From: Leptolyngbya sp. SIOISBB
GTDB lineage: Bacteria > Cyanobacteriota > Cyanobacteriia > Phormidesmidales > Phormidesmidaceae
Assembly: GCA_010671905.1 (NCBI GenBank)
Contig: JAAHII010000001.1
Location: 496,001 to 560,000 of the forward strand
Length of the DNA stretch: 64,000 bases
Reading direction: 5' to 3'
Each line of letters begins with the position of its first letter. The first letter of the stretch is position 1. Below are positions 62,200 through 64,000 of this stretch, one piece after another. The notes under the pieces are model-generated. The model searched no databases, was not told where the DNA came from, and saw only the letters and a program-made list of their open reading frames with translations. A program made the position numbers and the translations under genes.

Positions 62200-64000
62200 A
62201 TGGAGTCTAAAACTGTTCGTTTTTTAGGTTCAATTCGATTAGCGGTACCGCTACTAGCCGCGATCGCGCTTATCTTGATTGGGGCGACTTTTTATGAGTC
62301 AGAAGTAGGCTCTGCAACCGTACAGCGAGAAATTTATAAGAGCGCTTGGTTCGGGGCTTTAATGTTTGCCTTGGCGGTGAATTTAGGTATTTCAACCCTC
62401 AGCCGATTTCCCTGGAAAGGGCCGCGCAAGATTGGTTTTGCGCTGACCCATTGGGGGCTGGTTGTCATCATTGCCGGATCGGCAGCGGTGATTCACTTAA
62501 GTACTGAGGGGATGCTTCTGGTCCGTACTGATAGTGGCCCAGGTAATCAGATTCGCGTGGAGGGTGACTTGTTAGAAGTTGTTGCCCCCGATCAAACGAG
62601 CCAGCAGACTGATATTTTCATCAAGCCTGATGGCTCAGTGCATCCTCAACAATTAGGAGAGCTATCGCTGTTGGGCTATAGCGATAACACGATGAAAACG
62701 GTGCAGTTTGTTGAGATGGGAGCAGTGGAAAATCTGGCCGTCAAGGTGCAGCTTCACAGCGATCGCATGGGACAAACGTTGGATCGCTGGCTAGCGATCG
62801 CCCCCGCTGGTTACAGTCAGATGGATATTGGTCCTGCCCACTTAGAACTTTTGCCCGCCCAAAATGACACAGAACTGCAGCAGCTACTGAGTCCTCCCCA
62901 AGTGGATGGGAGTCCTTTAGGGAAGGTCTTGCTTAGCGATCGCGCTGTAGATGTGGCCAGCAGCTTGGGACAGGCGATCGCCATTGATGCCGATACAAGC
63001 TTAGAAATTGCGGCAATCTGGCCTGATTTTCGACTCGGTAGTGATGGACAACCGACTTCAGCCAGTGACCAGTTTCGCAATCCGGCGGTGCAGTTATTGG
63101 TCACCCAAGGGGCGCAACAAGAGCGCTGGTTTGTCTTCAGTAATCCGAGTTTGCCGCCAGTGCGATCGGACGATGCCATTGAGTTGACACTGACCTATGC
63201 GCCACCCGTCGAAACACGCACCGATTATTTCCGGCTGGTGACGACGCCTGACCATCAGCTCTTTTATGCTGCTGCCTCTTCCCAGGGTTTCAAAACGGGT
63301 AAGTTTCTCCCCGGTGAAATGGTGACTCCGGGTTGGGCTGATTTCCAGATTTCTCTAGCAGAGCAGCTCGACCATGCTCAGGTGCAACGGCAGGTGGTCC
63401 CCATGATGCCGGTGGCTAACGGCACTTTGGCCCCAGAAGGGTCGCCCGCCCTACATGTGGCGATCGCCGACGGAGAAGACTTTTGGCTGCCCTGGGGTGA
63501 GCCCACCGACCTCGAAACAGTTGATGGCGATTACTTTGCTGCATTTACACCAAAGCTGTTGGATTTGCCCTTTTACGTGAAGCTCAATGACTTCATTGTG
63601 GAACGCAACGAGGGCAGTGAATCCGTCGCCATGTGGACGAGTGATATTACGCTCTTTGATCCACAAACCGATACCGCCGTGCAGCGTTCAGTGTGGATGA
63701 ACCACCCCACTTGGTTCCGAGGCTGGAAGCTGGCCCAAGCCTCTTGGAATCCCGGCGATTTGCAGCAATCCACTCTTCAGCTGAAGCGAGAACCTTGGTG
63801 GGTTACGGCCCTGACCTGGCTTGGTTCGATACTGGTCGTGTCGGGAATTTCGGTGATGTTCTACGGGCCAAGTGTGCTGAAAAAGTGGCGACAGTGGTCG
63901 CGCACTCGCGCCTCAGAAACGGTTCTGCCAGAGCTTGAGGAAGTCGAAGAGACGGCAGAAAAGCCCGTTGGGGCAATTCCGATTTTGGCGATATTTGGTA
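62200..64000 (+). CDS. ResB/Ccs1-like cytochrome c assembly protein (runs off the right edge)
   Basis: 600 codons are open from the ATG at 62200 to the window end. Three N-terminal membrane helices (GSIRLAVPLLAAIALILIG; AWFGALMFALAVNLG; then FALTHWGLVVIIAGSAAV with a conserved histidine), a large periplasmic region of about 420 residues, and a fourth helix (ALTWLGSILVVSGISVMFYG) match ResB/Ccs1 of the system II heme-attachment pathway. ResB with CcsA carries heme across the membrane and joins it to CXXCH cysteines. Its location, divergent from a cytochrome c operon that includes an extracytoplasmic thioredoxin, suggests a dedicated maturation system. The C-terminal end, or a fused CcsA domain, lies beyond the window. 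Confidence 0.82.
   Translation, partial: MESKTVRFLGSIRLAVPLLAAIALILIGATFYESEVGSATVQREIYKSAWFGALMFALAVNLGISTLSRFPWKGPRKIGFALTHWGLVVIIAGSAAVIHLSTEGMLLVRTDSGPGNQIRVEGDLLEVVAPDQTSQQTDIFIKPDGSVHPQQLGELSLLGYSDNTMKTVQFVEMGAVENLAVKVQLHSDRMGQTLDRWLAIAPAGYSQMDIGPAHLELLPAQNDTELQQLLSPPQVDGSPLGKVLLSDRAVDVASSLGQAIAIDADTSLEIAAIWPDFRLGSDGQPTSASDQFRNPAVQLLVTQGAQQERWFVFSNPSLPPVRSDDAIELTLTYAPPVETRTDYFRLVTTPDHQLFYAAASSQGFKTGKFLPGEMVTPGWADFQISLAEQLDHAQVQRQVVPMMPVANGTLAPEGSPALHVAIADGEDFWLPWGEPTDLETVDGDYFAAFTPKLLDLPFYVKLNDFIVERNEGSESVAMWTSDITLFDPQTDTAVQRSVWMNHPTWFRGWKLAQASWNPGDLQQSTLQLKREPWWVTALTWLGSILVVSGISVMFYGPSVLKKWRQWSRTRASETVLPELEEVEETAEKPVGAIPILAIFG

Overview
The window is chromosomal DNA from a cyanobacterium. 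The octamer GCGATCGC (HIP1) is scattered throughout, and several genes are typical of cyanobacteria: Ycf46 and Ycf35, the glucosylglycerol genes ggpS and gghA, hemJ, a Tll0287-like (DUF3365) cytochrome, and a C39-peptidase bacteriocin exporter. The glucosylglycerol genes point to moderate salt tolerance. The sequence alone does not fix the genus.

Layout. 0-5 kb: 5' end of recQ, a TPR protein, then a ribbon-helix-helix protein, the AAA+ ATPase Ycf46, Ycf35 (DUF1257) and a small radical SAM enzyme. 4.6-13.5 kb: glycerol kinase, a multi-PAS diguanylate cyclase with a frameshift, a secreted protein, a desaturase overlapping a MetX-like hydrolase, and a frameshifted panB. 13.7-19.9 kb: rhodanese, beta-propeller protein, hemJ, an Lrp regulator with a LysE exporter, a PaiB-like protein and dusA. 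19.9-28 kb: a peptide export island. It has two NHLM-type ABC transporters (one with a C39 peptidase), a short HlyD-like protein and a protein with two cyclic-nucleotide-binding domains. A divergent gene encodes a precursor-like peptide with two double-glycine leader motifs and four near-identical 12-residue repeats. 28-34.6 kb: MscS channel, a CBS/HEPN-like protein, cardiolipin synthase and a decayed IS630 transposase. 34.7-42.4 kb: osmolyte and glycerol-3-phosphate block (gghA, ggpS, glpD, gpsA), which glpK at 4.6 kb complements. 42.8-54.1 kb: mixed housekeeping (rsmE, arsR, MESH1-like hydrolase, leuC, 5'-nucleotidase), a frameshifted GGDEF-EAL protein and a pentapeptide-repeat protein.

54.7-64 kb is the most unusual part, a heme-protein locus. 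Reading leftward from 61.5 kb it holds a tail-anchored protein with two globin domains, a membrane-anchored pentaheme cytochrome c, a secreted hexaheme cytochrome c, a monoheme DUF3365 protein, a four-helix membrane protein with the bis-histidine pattern of a diheme cytochrome b, a second globin with an altered distal pocket, a membrane thioredoxin, two small unknown proteins and a ChaN-like lipoprotein. Divergent from it, running off the window, is a ResB-type cytochrome c assembly protein. I infer a self-contained electron-transfer or gas-ligand (NO or O2) module with its own heme-attachment factors.

Three large genes (PAS-GGDEF, panB, GGDEF-EAL) each carry one surplus base in a short A/T run. 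Two full copies and one partial copy of a roughly 130-bp MITE-like element also occur; both full copies lie exactly at stop codons.
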